A stretch of 64,000 bases of DNA from positions 1 to 64,000 of the forward strand of contig SSMV01000089.1 of the NCBI GenBank assembly GCA_004799435.1, in the 5' to 3' direction. Source of the stretch: Bradyrhizobium sp. (GTDB taxonomy: Bacteria; Pseudomonadota; Alphaproteobacteria; Rhizobiales; Beijerinckiaceae). Each line of letters starts with the position of its first letter. Position 1 is the first letter of the stretch. The translations under genes were made by a program, and so were the position numbers. Shown here one piece after another: positions 1 through 8,447 of the stretch. Below the pieces are notes generated by a model. That model was not told the DNA's origin. It saw nothing but the letters and a program-made list of their open reading frames with translations, and ran no database searches.

Positions 1-228
1 GGGGCGACGGCGCTGAAGGGCGGTTTCGAGACGGCGCCAGAACAGCTTGGCGGCGTTTCGTTCGCCGCGCCCGCGCCGGCCGAGACGAAAGCGGTCGATC
101 GCCGCGCCGAGGCGCGGATGAAAGGCTATGTCGGCGAAGCCTGCCCCGAATGCGGGAATTTCACGATGGTGCGCAACGGCACGTGTCTTAAGTGCGACAC
201 CTGCGGCGGGACGACGGGGTGCAGCTGA
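1..228 (+). CDS. nrdJ: Vitamin B12-dependent ribonucleotide reductase, C-terminal end (partial)
   Basis: Only the last 75 residues are inside the window; the gene starts upstream. The tail carries two CxxC pairs (CPEC and CLKC) followed by a C-terminal CDTCGGTTGCS. This cysteine-rich tail is characteristic of adenosylcobalamin-dependent (class II) ribonucleoside-diphosphate reductases of alphaproteobacteria, where the last cysteines relay electrons to the active site. The enzyme makes deoxyribonucleotides for DNA synthesis and needs no oxygen. The frame is open from base 1 to the TGA at 226-228. The identification rests on the tail alone but the motif is distinctive. Confidence 0.88.
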   Translation, partial: GATALKGGFETAPEQLGGVSFAAPAPAETKAVDRRAEARMKGYVGEACPECGNFTMVRNGTCLKCDTCGGTTGCS

Positions 229-254
229 AGCGATAAAGATAACGTCATGGCGGT

Positions 255-273
255 CCCCGGACTTGATCCGGGG
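255..273. repeat. Dispersed intergenic hairpin (REP-like)
   Basis: A 7-bp perfect stem (ccccgga/tccgggg) with the loop cttga lies between nrdJ and the next gene. Hairpins of this wording are dispersed between genes in many alphaproteobacteria; related but not identical elements occur here near 2.1, 47.0 and 48.0 kb. It may also help terminate nrdJ transcripts, but no T-run follows. Confidence 0.5.
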
Positions 274-487
274 ATTGGGCCGGTCATGACGGGCATGAAG
301 GCGTTCTCCGAGGCGAGGCGGTTGGGTTGACGTCATGACCACCGCGCCAACCGCGCGCTCGTCTGAGCTATAATCAGGAATATTTTCCGGCGCGCCGTTG
401 CTCTGCGTCAGATCAAAGACCTGCGCCGCAATCCATGCGAAGGTCGCTCCAAGCCTCCGCGCTTCGCGGACGACATGGAGTTTCCCT

Positions 488-883
488 ATGCAAGGCCATT
501 ACCACGCGGTCGTCTGGATCGACCATAAGCAAGCGCGCGTCTTCCATTTCGACGCGGACGCTTTCGACACGGCGCTCATCCCGGCGCCCCATCAATCCGG
601 CCACAAACATCATGTCGCCGATTACGACGGCACGGGCCACGCGCCCGAAGACCAGAAATATCTCGAATCCGTCGCCAAGTCGGTGATGGACGCCGGGGCG
701 ATCCTGATCGTCGGGCCGGCCAATGAAAAGGGCGAACTCGTCAAGCATATCAAGCACGCTCATCCCGCGCTCGCGGGAAAGATCGAAGGCGTGGAGGCGA
801 GCGACCATCCGAGCGACGGCGAGATCGTCGCTCATGCCCGCAAAGTGCTGAAATCCGCCGACCGGATGCGCCCGCCGGCGTGA
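488..883 (+). CDS. Small 'translational machinery'/eRF1-domain-like protein
   Basis: This 131-residue protein begins MQGHYHAVVWIDH and ends with a conserved DHPSDGEIVAHARK segment. It resembles small proteins of Rhizobiales that databases name 'translational machinery protein' because of weak similarity to an eRF1 domain; the biochemical role is unknown. The middle is histidine-rich (HKHH) and followed by a hydrophobic AILIVGPAN strand. ATG 488 is preferred because it aligns with the family start and follows a GGAG; the same frame is open further upstream to 398, but that extension looks non-coding. It lies 12 bases before the acetyltransferase gene and may be co-transcribed with it. Confidence 0.72.
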   Translation: MQGHYHAVVWIDHKQARVFHFDADAFDTALIPAPHQSGHKHHVADYDGTGHAPEDQKYLESVAKSVMDAGAILIVGPANEKGELVKHIKHAHPALAGKIEGVEASDHPSDGEIVAHARKVLKSADRMRPPA

Positions 884-895
884 GGGAGCGGCGGG

Positions 896-1384
896 GTGAG
901 CGGGAGCATCCGATTGTCCGTCGAGCAAATCATTATCCGCCGCCTCGGTCCCGGCGACATCGCGCTGATGCGCCTGCTCAACGCCATGTTCGGCGCGGCC
1001 TTCAATGAAGCGCAGGCCTATCGCGATCAGGCACCGGGCGACAATCATCTGCGCGCCGCGCTGGCGAAGCCGCATGTGATCGCGCTGGCGGCGTGTGAGA
1101 GCGAGGCGGTCGTCGGCGGGCTTGTCGCCTATGAGCTCAATAAGCTCGAGAAGATGAGTAGCGAAATCTATCTCTACGATCTTGCGGTTCAAGCGGCGCA
1201 GCGCCGGCGCGGCATCGCGACGCGGCTGATCGCAGGTTTAAGCGACATCGCGCGTCAGCGCGGCGCTTCGACGATCTTCGTTCAGGCCGACTATGGCGAC
1301 GAGGCGGCGATCGCGCTCTATCAGAAGCTCGGCGCGCGCGAGGACGTCATTCATTTCGACATCACAACGCCGCGGCGAGGCTGA
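896..1384 (+). CDS. GNAT N-acetyltransferase, AAC(3)-I-like
   Basis: A 162-residue GNAT-fold acetyltransferase with a GTG start. The acetyl-CoA-binding motif A is clear (RRRGIATRLI). The flanking strands EIYLYDLAV and FVQADYGD and the ending EDVIHFDI match, by recognition, the aminoglycoside 3-N-acetyltransferase type I (AAC(3)-I) family, which acetylates the 3-amino group of gentamicin-type drugs. Chromosomal AAC(3)-I homologues are widespread and often have no proven resistance role, so substrate assignment is inference. It follows the preceding small gene after 12 bases. No mobile-element sequence surrounds it, so it looks resident rather than recently acquired. Confidence 0.82.
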   Translation: MSGSIRLSVEQIIIRRLGPGDIALMRLLNAMFGAAFNEAQAYRDQAPGDNHLRAALAKPHVIALAACESEAVVGGLVAYELNKLEKMSSEIYLYDLAVQAAQRRRGIATRLIAGLSDIARQRGASTIFVQADYGDEAAIALYQKLGAREDVIHFDITTPRRG

Positions 1385-1461
1385 CAGTCTCGTCGCGGCG
1401 CGTGGGTAATCGGATTGCTTGCCTGCAGCCGTCTTCTGCCGCAGGCGAGAATTACGCGTCT

Positions 1462-1950
1462 TTACGGGCAGGAATGCCTCATCCCGTCATAGCCGAGATA
1501 GGTTCCGCTGGCCGGGTCGTAGGAGTGGAAAGTCCGTTGGCAATAGGCGACCGTGTCGTCGCCTTCGGCCACTTGCGGGCCATAGACCACGCCGGCGTCC
1601 GGATCGACGGGATAGGTCTGAACGTAAGAACCCGACGGATAGGCGCCCGCCTGGTAATCATAGTCGGGGCCGTAGCCATAACCATAGCCATAGTCCTGAT
1701 CGATCGCGCCGCCGATGATTGCGCCGGCCGCCAAGCCCGCGACGCCCGCCGCGACGTCCCCGCCGAAGTTGTTGCGTCCGTAATCGCGGCCCGATCCACG
1801 GCCAAAATCGCGGTGCGGATAGGCGTTCTGCACTTGCCTCGACTCATTGGGGCGATAGGCCTGGCCGCCCTGCGCCGAAGCGGGCGCGGCCGAAAACGTC
1901 AGAGCGAAAAGCGACGCAGCGGCGACGCCAGCAAATAGGGAATGTCTCAT
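1462..1950 (-). CDS. BA14K-family secreted protein
   Basis: This 162-residue protein has an N-terminal signal peptide (cleavage probably after PASA, about residue 25), a short glycine-rich hydrophobic stretch (AAGVAGLAAGAIIGGAI), a tyrosine/glycine/aspartate-rich middle and the C-terminal signature SGTYLGYDGMRHSCP with a conserved cysteine. That ending is typical of BA14K proteins, immunoreactive exported proteins of Rhizobiales with lectin-like or envelope roles. The ATG at 1950 is preceded by a strong GGAGGTT ribosome site; the frame is open further upstream but lacks a signal peptide there. Confidence 0.87.
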   Translation of the reverse strand: MRHSLFAGVAAASLFALTFSAAPASAQGGQAYRPNESRQVQNAYPHRDFGRGSGRDYGRNNFGGDVAAGVAGLAAGAIIGGAIDQDYGYGYGYGPDYDYQAGAYPSGSYVQTYPVDPDAGVVYGPQVAEGDDTVAYCQRTFHSYDPASGTYLGYDGMRHSCP

Positions 1951-2095
1951 GATGAACCTCCATCGGTTGAGTAGTGAACGTCGGGCGCGCGCAGAGGTTC
2001 CGGCTGTTCTGGAAACAGGCAATTCCAAGGCAAGCGCCAGATTTCGCCGCATTCGACATCGCGGCTCTATGAGCGCTGCTGCGCGCCGTTCTTTC

Positions 2096-2168
2096 TGTCA
2101 TTCCCGCGCAAGCGGGAATCCAGAGCGGGGCGTTCGACATCTGGATCCCCGCTTGCGCGGGGATGACA
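2096..2168. repeat. Long imperfect inverted repeat (REP-like element)
   Basis: About 73 bases form a near-perfect inverted repeat: TGTCAT and cgcgcaagcg-type hairpins at one end are mirrored by ctggatccccgc... and ATGACA at the other. Each arm is itself a small hairpin around cgcaagcg. It sits between the divergently transcribed BA14K and frmA genes, 54 bases upstream of the frmA start, so it will be transcribed with or lie near their promoters. The element is not protein-coding. Confidence 0.7.
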
Positions 2169-2222
2169 ATCTCGTCGCCATGAGCTTTGCTCCGGCCGCC
2201 ACGCCAAGGAGAGGGAAGACGC

Positions 2223-3350
2223 ATGGAGATCCGCGCCGCTGTCGCCGTCGCCGCCGGCAAACCGCTCGAGATCATGACCGTCAATCTCGACGGCCCGCGT
2301 GCGGGCGAGGTGCTGATCGAGATCAAGGCGACCGGCATTTGCCACACCGACGATTTCACCCTGTCAGGCGCAGACCCCGAGGGGCTGTTTCCGGCGATCC
2401 TCGGTCACGAGGGCGCGGGCGTGGTCGTCGAGGTCGGGCCGGGCGTGACTTCGGTGAAAGCGGGCGATCACGTCATCCCGCTTTATACGCCCGAGTGCAG
2501 GCAGTGCCCGTCCTGTCTGTCGCGCAAGACCAATCTCTGCACGGCGATCCGCGCCACGCAGGGGCGGGGCCTGATGCCCGACGGCACGTCGCGTTTCTCG
2601 CTTCGTGGCGAGAAGCTCCATCACTATATGGGCTGCTCGACCTTCGCCAATTTCACCGTGCTGCCGGAGATCGCCGTCGCCAAGGTCAATCCTGACGCGC
2701 CCTTCGACAAGATCTGTTACATCGGCTGCGGCGTGACGACCGGCGTCGGCGCTGTCCTCAACACGGCGAAGGTCGAAGTGGGCGCGACGGCGATCGTCTT
2801 CGGCTTAGGGGGCATCGGCCTTAATGTCATTCAGGGCCTGCGTCTCGCCGGCGCCGACATGATCATCGGCGTCGATCTCAATCCGGCCAAGCGCGGCTGG
2901 GGCGAGCGCTTCGGCATGACGCATTTCGTCAACCCGCGCGAGGTCGGGGCGGAACTCGTTCCCTATCTCGTCAATCTCACCAAGCGCGGCGCTGACACGA
3001 TCGGCGGCGCCGACTACACATTCGATTGCACCGGCAATGTGACGGTGATGCGCCAGGCGCTGGAAGCCTCGCACCGCGGCTGGGGCAAATCCATCGTCAT
3101 CGGCGTCGCCGGCGCGGGGCAGGAGATCGCCACCCGACCGTTCCAGCTTGTGACCGGGCGAAGCTGGATGGGCACGGCTTTTGGCGGCGCGCGCGGGCGC
3201 ACCGACGTGCCGAAGATCGTCGAATGGTATCTGGCGGGCAAGATCGAGATCGATCCGATGATCACCCATGTCCTGCCGCTGGATGACATCAACAAGGGCT
3301 TCGCGCTGATGCATTCGGGCGAAAGCATCCGTTCGGTCGTCGTCTATTAG
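2223..3350 (+). CDS. frmA: S-(hydroxymethyl)glutathione dehydrogenase / class III alcohol dehydrogenase
   Basis: A 375-residue zinc alcohol dehydrogenase, the usual length of class III enzymes. It oxidises S-hydroxymethylglutathione, formed from formaldehyde and glutathione, to S-formylglutathione with NAD, detoxifying formaldehyde in the cytosol; it also acts on S-nitrosoglutathione. Catalytic zinc ligands are visible at C40, H62 (GHEGAG) and C169 (IGCGVTTG); the structural zinc site is C92, C95, C98, C106. The NAD-binding GLGGIG loop is at 194-199. ATG 2223 follows an AGGAGAGG ribosome site. The usual partner S-formylglutathione hydrolase is not adjacent, so the second step must be encoded elsewhere. 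Confidence 0.95.
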   Translation: MEIRAAVAVAAGKPLEIMTVNLDGPRAGEVLIEIKATGICHTDDFTLSGADPEGLFPAILGHEGAGVVVEVGPGVTSVKAGDHVIPLYTPECRQCPSCLSRKTNLCTAIRATQGRGLMPDGTSRFSLRGEKLHHYMGCSTFANFTVLPEIAVAKVNPDAPFDKICYIGCGVTTGVGAVLNTAKVEVGATAIVFGLGGIGLNVIQGLRLAGADMIIGVDLNPAKRGWGERFGMTHFVNPREVGAELVPYLVNLTKRGADTIGGADYTFDCTGNVTVMRQALEASHRGWGKSIVIGVAGAGQEIATRPFQLVTGRSWMGTAFGGARGRTDVPKIVEWYLAGKIEIDPMITHVLPLDDINKGFALMHSGESIRSVVVY

Positions 3351-3483
3351 GGCCGGCCCGCGCCGGAAACTTGCCCGACGCTTGCAACCATCTCCCCGGG
3401 CGATGGTTTCGATCAGAAGGGATAGGCTACCGGCGAGGCGCATCTTCGCTTTCTATGCCGCTCCCCACAGGCGGAGAGGTTTC

Positions 3484-4080
3484 ATGAGCAAGCTCAAGAT
3501 TGCCGTTGTCATCGGCAGCGTGCGCCCGACGCGCAATGGCGACAAGCCGGCGCGCTGGATCGCGAATTTGGCCGCCAAGACCGGCGATTTCGACATCGAA
3601 ATCGTCGATCTGAAGGATTATCCGCTGCCGCTGTTCGATGCGCCTGCGTCCGACTTCTGGATGCCGACGCCCAACGAGACGGCCGCCAAATGGCAGAAGA
3701 AGCTCGCCAGTTTCGACGGCTACATCATCGTGACGCCCGAATATAACCGTTCGATCCCCGGCGCGCTCAAGAACGCGATCGACTGGGCCTATAAGCCCTT
3801 CATCCGCAAGCCGGTCGCCTATGTCGCCTATGGCGCGGTCGGCGGCGCCCGCGCGGTCGAGCATCTGCGCAATGTCATGGTCGAGCTGCAGGCCGTCTCG
3901 GTGCGCCACGCCGTCCATATCGGCGGGTCGGATTTCATGGCTGTGATGTTCGGCCAGAAGACCTGGGACGACATCCTGCCGGCCTTCGTCCCCTTCACCA
4001 AGGATCTGTTCGACAATCTGCGCTGGTGGGCCGTGGCGACCAAAGCCGCCCGCGAGGCCGAGCAATCCGCCGCAGCCTGA
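3484..4080 (+). CDS. NADPH-dependent FMN reductase family protein
   Basis: A 198-residue flavodoxin-like protein. The FMN phosphate loop is visible near the start (IGSVRPTRNGDKPARW) and the second flavin loop is PEYNRSIPGALKNAIDW, both hallmarks of the NADPH-dependent FMN reductase/azoreductase family. Such enzymes reduce free or bound flavin, quinones or azo compounds using NAD(P)H; the true substrate cannot be told from sequence. ATG 3484 follows GGCGGAGAGG. It is downstream of frmA in the same direction, but the 133-base gap means co-transcription is uncertain. A strong hairpin follows its stop codon. Confidence 0.9.
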   Translation: MSKLKIAVVIGSVRPTRNGDKPARWIANLAAKTGDFDIEIVDLKDYPLPLFDAPASDFWMPTPNETAAKWQKKLASFDGYIIVTPEYNRSIPGALKNAIDWAYKPFIRKPVAYVAYGAVGGARAVEHLRNVMVELQAVSVRHAVHIGGSDFMAVMFGQKTWDDILPAFVPFTKDLFDNLRWWAVATKAAREAEQSAAA

Positions 4081-4085
4081 GCGCT

Positions 4086-4152
4086 AAAAAGAACGGGGAC
4101 AGGACAGGCCGGCGACTTTGGAAGTCGGACCGGAATATCCTGTCCCCTTTTA
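4086..4152. terminator. Bidirectional intrinsic terminator between convergent genes
   Basis: A 10-bp perfect outer stem (ggggacagga at 4095-4104 with tcctgtcccc at 4138-4147) encloses a second hairpin (cgacttt/aagtcg). An A-run (taaaaaga) precedes it and ttttat follows, so it can end transcripts from both sides. It sits exactly between the FMN reductase gene (ends 4080) and the convergent DUF2235 gene (ends 4188). Confidence 0.7.
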
Positions 4153-4187
4153 TAACCTCGCCTCATTTTCGAGCCGGGCGCGTCTCG

Positions 4188-5393
4188 TCAACCGCCCCGG
4201 CCGAGCCAGCGCGCTTCCTCGGGCGTCGGCGGCGCAACGCGCAGCGGCGGCGGATCGGCCGGCAGGTTGGCTGGCGCATAGCGCGGATCGAGCGCGCGCG
4301 CCGCGGCGCGCTCCAGCACACTCCAATGCACCCGCTCATTGACGTTCTCGCGCTCGGGATGCTCGGTGTCGTAGAAAAAGCCGGCGTCGAAGGCGTTGGG
4401 CGACAGCATCGTGCGCAGCCGCGGCCAGCGATGGTCGATCGGCCAACCGATCGTCGAATCGACAATGTCGCCGGGCCAGCCCGCCGTCGCGCCGATCGCC
4501 GCCATCGCCTCCTCTTCGAAGGCGAGGCCGGTCAGCGCCTGTAGCCGCGCCGCCAGCCACACCAGCGCGAGATTGGCGAGGCGGCGATCGGGATCGCCGC
4601 CCCCGACATTGCCATGCGACCCGACGAACCAGGTCTGTTCGACGAGGCGCGGCGGCGAGGATTTGAGCTGTGTCCAGAAGGTCGGCGAGAAGGGGCGGCG
4701 CCATTCGTCGACGCCGACCGCATGCAACCCGACCCGCACGCTTTGGCCGAGTTCGGTGTCATGGAAGCCGAGCCGCCACCACGCCCAGAAGCGCGCCAGC
4801 GCCGCCAGTCCGATGCCGGCGGGAATGCCATAGGAGCCGACCGTCTCGAAGACGGCGACCGCTTCGATCGGCGGCGAGACATGGACGCGACCGCTGTCGA
4901 CGAGGCGCTGATGCGCGACGATCGCCGAACGGTCGCCGCCGCTGGCGGCAAGCGGCGCGGCGCGCGTCGCCGGGGCGACGCGATAGTGGTTCCAGGCGAT
5001 GCGCGCCTCGGCCGGCCCCGGCGCGGCGACGATGCCCGAGGCGGCGACCATGCCGGCGAGCGCCCGCGCAGAATAAGCGCCGCGCGAGAAGCCGATCAGG
5101 ATCAGCGCGTCGCCATCCTCATAGGCGCGACAGAGTTCGAGATAGGCCTTTTCGATAATCGCGCGCAGCCCGAAGCCGATCGCGCCGCCGAGCCAGTGCT
5201 TGAGGAACTCGTCGACCGCGCCGACGCCGGGCCGGTAAATGACGCGCTGTTCGACGCCATTGGCGTCGCGGGCGGCGATCAGCGGCGCGCCGACGCTGCG
5301 ATCGGCCGCGTCGAGCCGCGCGATATTGGTCGGAATATCCCCGTCGGACTCGCTGCACCAGGTTCCGTCGAGCAGAACAACGATGCGTTTCAT
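4188..5393 (-). CDS. DUF2235 alpha/beta-hydrolase protein (Tle1-like fold)
   Basis: A 401-residue protein starting MKRIVVLLDGTWC, typical of DUF2235. The nucleophile elbow GFSRGAYSAR places the catalytic serine at about residue 103. DUF2235 is the catalytic domain of the T6SS phospholipase effector family Tle1, but many members are stand-alone cytosolic hydrolases of unknown substrate. No T6SS genes (VgrG, PAAR, immunity protein) are near, so an effector role is not supported. The ATG follows AAGGAGCG. C-terminal WSVLERAAARALDPRYAPANLP resembles other stand-alone members. Confidence 0.87.
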   Translation of the reverse strand: MKRIVVLLDGTWCSESDGDIPTNIARLDAADRSVGAPLIAARDANGVEQRVIYRPGVGAVDEFLKHWLGGAIGFGLRAIIEKAYLELCRAYEDGDALILIGFSRGAYSARALAGMVAASGIVAAPGPAEARIAWNHYRVAPATRAAPLAASGGDRSAIVAHQRLVDSGRVHVSPPIEAVAVFETVGSYGIPAGIGLAALARFWAWWRLGFHDTELGQSVRVGLHAVGVDEWRRPFSPTFWTQLKSSPPRLVEQTWFVGSHGNVGGGDPDRRLANLALVWLAARLQALTGLAFEEEAMAAIGATAGWPGDIVDSTIGWPIDHRWPRLRTMLSPNAFDAGFFYDTEHPERENVNERVHWSVLERAAARALDPRYAPANLPADPPPLRVAPPTPEEARWLGRGG

Positions 5394-5456
5394 GATCGCT
5401 CCTTTTGGCGCGCGATCGTGAACCGATCCTAGCGAAAATTCTTGGCTGCCGCGCGC

Positions 5457-7091
5457 CTATTCGCCTTGGGCGCGCTCAATGGTCGGAGAAACGGCGACCA
5501 GGGTCAGACGCCGATGCGGGCGCGCTTCGATGCGCGGCGCCTCGCGCCTGGCCTGGGCGGCGACGCGGTTCTGCTCTGCGATTCTGCCTTCCTCGACGAG
5601 CTTGCGATAGAGCGCGCCATAGGCGGCGGCGCCGTCGCGCCAACTGAAATCCTTGGCCATCGCCGTTGCCCGCATCTCGTGAAATTCGCCCGGCGATGCA
5701 TAGAGCGCGAAAGCGGCGTCGATCGCCGCGGCGAAAGCCGGCGCATCGGCGCGCTCGAAGAGCAGGCCGGTGCGGCCGTGCTCGATCGTCTCGGCGAGGC
5801 CGCCGGTGCGATGGGCGATCGGCAAAGCGCCATAGCGCTGGGCGTACATCTGGCTGAGGCCGCAGGGCTCGAAGCGCGAGGGCATCAACAGGAAGTCGGC
5901 GGCGGCGAAGAGGGCGCGCGCCTCGTCGGGATCGAACCCGATCCGCGCCGCGATCGCGCCGGGGTGACGCGCCGCCAGCGCCGAGGCCGCGCGCTCGATT
6001 TCCGGCTCGCCGCGTCCGATGATGACGACCTGACCGCCGCGCTCGGCGATCTTCTCGCTCGCCTCGATGAGGAGGTCGGCGCCTTTCTGATGCGCCAGGC
6101 GCGCGACAAAGGCGAAGAGCGGCGCGTCGGCGAGATTGAGGCGAAAGATTCCGCGCACGAAATCGGCGTAGCGCGCTTTCCAGCGCTGCGGATCGAAGCG
6201 ATAGGGACAATCCAGATCGGCGTGCGGATCCCAGCTTTCGTCGACGCCATTGCGGATGGCGCTTAAGCGCCCTTCGCGCGCGCGCACGGCGATGACGCCA
6301 TTGAGGCCGCAGCCGAATTCCGGCGTGAGGATTTCCTCGGCGTAGGTCTGGCTCACCGTCGTCAGATGATTGGAATAGACGAGCCCGGCCTTGAGAAACG
6401 AGATGCGGCCATAGAATTCGACGCCTTCAAGCGTGAGGGCCGCAGCGGGAATGGCGAGATCGGCGGCGCGCGCCGCGTCGAACTGGCCCTGATGGGCGAG
6501 ATTATGGATCGACAGCACGATTGGCGTCGTCGCGCCGCGCCAGCGCAGATAGCCGGCGGCCAGCGCAGCCGGCCAATCGTTGAGATGAAGGATGTCCGGT
6601 CGCCAGCCCTCGACACCCTGTTCGGCGAGCGCGGCGGCGGCGAGGCTCAATCGCGCGAAGCGGATCGCATTGTCGGCGAAAGCATGGCCATCGGCGTCGG
6701 CATAGGGCGAGCCGTCGCGATCATAGAGTTCGGAACAGAGCACAAGATAGACGACGAGGCCGCCGGGCAGCGTCTGTCTGCCGATTGAGCAGGGCGGAAT
6801 GGCGGCGACGCCCGGCAGATGCGCGACGATGTCGATCGCCGCCGCGCGTCGCAGGGCCGGACGATAGGCGGGGATCAGCAGACGAATGTCGCAATCGCGC
6901 GCCAGGGCGCGCGGTAGACCTGCCGACACGTCGCCCAGCCCACCCGCCTGCAGAAAATCGCCCGATTCCGGCGTGACGAACAAGGCTTTCGGACGCAGGC
7001 CAAGGCCCGCCGCGAGCGCGGCGGCGGCTTCGCTTGCCGCTGCGGCCTTTCGGTCATGCAGCACAAGCGTCGCAATGGTTGGATCGGCCAT
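5457..7091 (-). CDS. glgA: Glycogen (starch) synthase, GT5
   Basis: A 544-residue GT5 glycogen synthase, which transfers glucose from ADP-glucose to alpha-1,4-glucan. The N-terminal starch-synthase catalytic domain starts near residue 33 (ALFVTPE) and the C-terminal GT-B domain carries MPSRFEPCGLSQMYAQRYG and RTGGLAETI. The family KxGGL motif that binds ADP-glucose reads QAGGL here, so the lysine is replaced by glutamine. About 32 extra residues precede the usual start, and the ribosome site before ATG 7091 is weak, so the real start may be internal. No glgB, glgC or glgP gene is adjacent, unlike most glycogen operons. Confidence 0.88.
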   Translation of the reverse strand: MADPTIATLVLHDRKAAAASEAAAALAAGLGLRPKALFVTPESGDFLQAGGLGDVSAGLPRALARDCDIRLLIPAYRPALRRAAAIDIVAHLPGVAAIPPCSIGRQTLPGGLVVYLVLCSELYDRDGSPYADADGHAFADNAIRFARLSLAAAALAEQGVEGWRPDILHLNDWPAALAAGYLRWRGATTPIVLSIHNLAHQGQFDAARAADLAIPAAALTLEGVEFYGRISFLKAGLVYSNHLTTVSQTYAEEILTPEFGCGLNGVIAVRAREGRLSAIRNGVDESWDPHADLDCPYRFDPQRWKARYADFVRGIFRLNLADAPLFAFVARLAHQKGADLLIEASEKIAERGGQVVIIGRGEPEIERAASALAARHPGAIAARIGFDPDEARALFAAADFLLMPSRFEPCGLSQMYAQRYGALPIAHRTGGLAETIEHGRTGLLFERADAPAFAAAIDAAFALYASPGEFHEMRATAMAKDFSWRDGAAAYGALYRKLVEEGRIAEQNRVAAQARREAPRIEARPHRRLTLVAVSPTIERAQGE

Positions 7092-7320
7092 GAGTCCCCG
7101 GAACTGTCGTCGTAACGCACTCTATTGGCTATGCGTAACAGTGCGGTTAATGGGGGATTCACAAATCGCGCGACGCGGCGAAGGCGTCCGGAACGCGCAA
7201 TTCGATCGACTCGATCGGCGTCCACGCGGGACAGCAGCCATGGCTGCTTGGCGGCGGTCAAAGCGCGGTCTATGACGGAAAACTTGGCGTCATGGCCGCG
7301 AAGATCGACGAGCGCATGCG

Positions 7321-7656
7321 ATGAAGACGCAACGAATGGGTATGGTGGTTGGCGTTCGGCCGGAGAAAATTGCGCTTTACAAAAAGCTGCATGCCGAGCC
7401 CTGGCCGGAAATTAACGCGGCCCTGTCGGCGGCGCATATCCACAACTATTCGATCTTTCTGCGCGAGCCCGAGAACCTGTTGTTCGGCTATTGGGAATAC
7501 GCCGGTTCGAACTTCGCGGCCGACATGGCGGCGCTCGCCGCGTTGCCTGTCAGCAAGCACTGGCTTGCGCTAACCGATCCGTGCCAACAACGCCTGCCGA
7601 GCGCGACGGACGGAGAATGGTGGAGCGCGATGCCGGAAGTCTTCCACCTCGATTGA
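7321..7656 (+). CDS. rhaM: L-rhamnose mutarotase (full copy)
   Basis: A 111-residue protein of the RhaM/YiiL family, which interconverts alpha and beta anomers of L-rhamnose (or a related 6-deoxy sugar) in the cytosol. Family landmarks are present: the catalytic histidine in HAEPWPEI (about residue 24), HNYSIFL, the LLFGYWEY strand and the C-terminal EVFHLD. The gene sits upstream of, and convergent with, a GntR regulator, at one edge of a sugar-acid catabolic and transport locus. A shortened second copy lies at the other edge (13802-13966). No rhamnose isomerase or kinase is in the window, so the sugar may differ from rhamnose. Confidence 0.9.
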   Translation: MKTQRMGMVVGVRPEKIALYKKLHAEPWPEINAALSAAHIHNYSIFLREPENLLFGYWEYAGSNFAADMAALAALPVSKHWLALTDPCQQRLPSATDGEWWSAMPEVFHLD

Positions 7657-7713
7657 CCGGCTCCTTGTCACGGCAAAACGGCGGGTTTTGACTCCTGCCA
7701 AAGCAACCGTCGG

Positions 7714-8403
7714 TCAGTAGAGCCCCATGGTCCGCTGCATCGCATTGGCGAAATGCGTCTGCAGCGCCGCTTGCGCCTCCGGAACATTGCGACGGCGGCA
7801 GGCCTCGATGATGGCGATGTGTTCGCGCAGCGAGCGCTGCGCCAGCGGCGGCGTCATTTTGCGGTCAAGGCGCAGGATGCGCAGATAATTGTGGATGCGC
7901 CGATAGCTCGTCTCGATGAGCGGGTTGCGGACACAGGCGATGATCGCGCCGTGCAACAAAGTCTCCAGCGCTTCCAGATCCTCGCGGACGGCGGGTGACA
8001 AGCCGTCGCGCTCGACCGCTTCCACCGCGGCGCGATGGCGGCGCTCGATCTCGTTCATCTCGATCTCGTCGCCGGTTTCGGCGTAGATCGCGACCGCCGC
8101 GGCCTCGACAATGCCGCGAAACTGGTAGGTGGCGCGCGTGAGCTCGAGCCCCGGCTTGACGAACTCGATCCCGGCGCGCGGGCGGATGGTGACGATCCCG
8201 TCGGCCTCCAGAACGCGCAGGGCATCCCGCAGCGGCGCCACCGGAATGCCGGTGAGTTCGACCAATTCATTCTGCGAAACGAAGGCGCCTGCCGGCAGGC
8301 GGCGCTCGAAGAGAATTTGCAGGATTCGCTCGTAAGCGACGTCGCTCAGCCTGGGGGCGCCAGGGCTCACGAGAGGGCGGTTCGCAGTCGTCATCGCTTG
8401 CAT
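7714..8403 (-). CDS. GntR-family regulator with FCD domain
   Basis: A 229-residue transcription factor. Residues about 18-82 form the winged helix-turn-helix (NELVELTGIPVAPLRDALRVLEADG), and about 90-215 the all-helical FCD ligand-binding domain of the FadR subfamily. Such regulators usually repress a neighbouring sugar-acid operon until the acid binds. It is divergent from the enolase-superfamily gene, and a perfect 12-bp palindrome lies in the 66-base gap between them. Two in-frame ATGs (8403, 8394) are possible; neither has a strong ribosome site. The same frame stays open far upstream only because it runs antisense to the next gene. Confidence 0.9.
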   Translation of the reverse strand: MQAMTTANRPLVSPGAPRLSDVAYERILQILFERRLPAGAFVSQNELVELTGIPVAPLRDALRVLEADGIVTIRPRAGIEFVKPGLELTRATYQFRGIVEAAAVAIYAETGDEIEMNEIERRHRAAVEAVERDGLSPAVREDLEALETLLHGAIIACVRNPLIETSYRRIHNYLRILRLDRKMTPPLAQRSLREHIAIIEACRRRNVPEAQAALQTHFANAMQRTMGLY

Positions 8404-8435
8404 CGCCAAGCCATCTGATCTACAGGAAATGACTT

Positions 8436-8447
8436 CTGATATATCAG
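8436..8447. promoter_or_regulatory. Palindrome, candidate GntR operator
   Basis: The sequence ctgatatatcag is a perfect 12-bp palindrome, flanked by TGA on the left (8430-8432) and TCA on the right. It lies midway between the divergent GntR regulator and the enolase-superfamily gene, where a FadR-type repressor would be expected to bind and control both. Its AT-rich centre contrasts with the surrounding GC-rich DNA. Binding is inferred from position and symmetry only. Confidence 0.5.

Noticed and set aside
4086..4152. Insertion-sequence end
   Set aside because: There is a single hairpin with flanking A and T runs and no transposase; a bidirectional terminator explains it.
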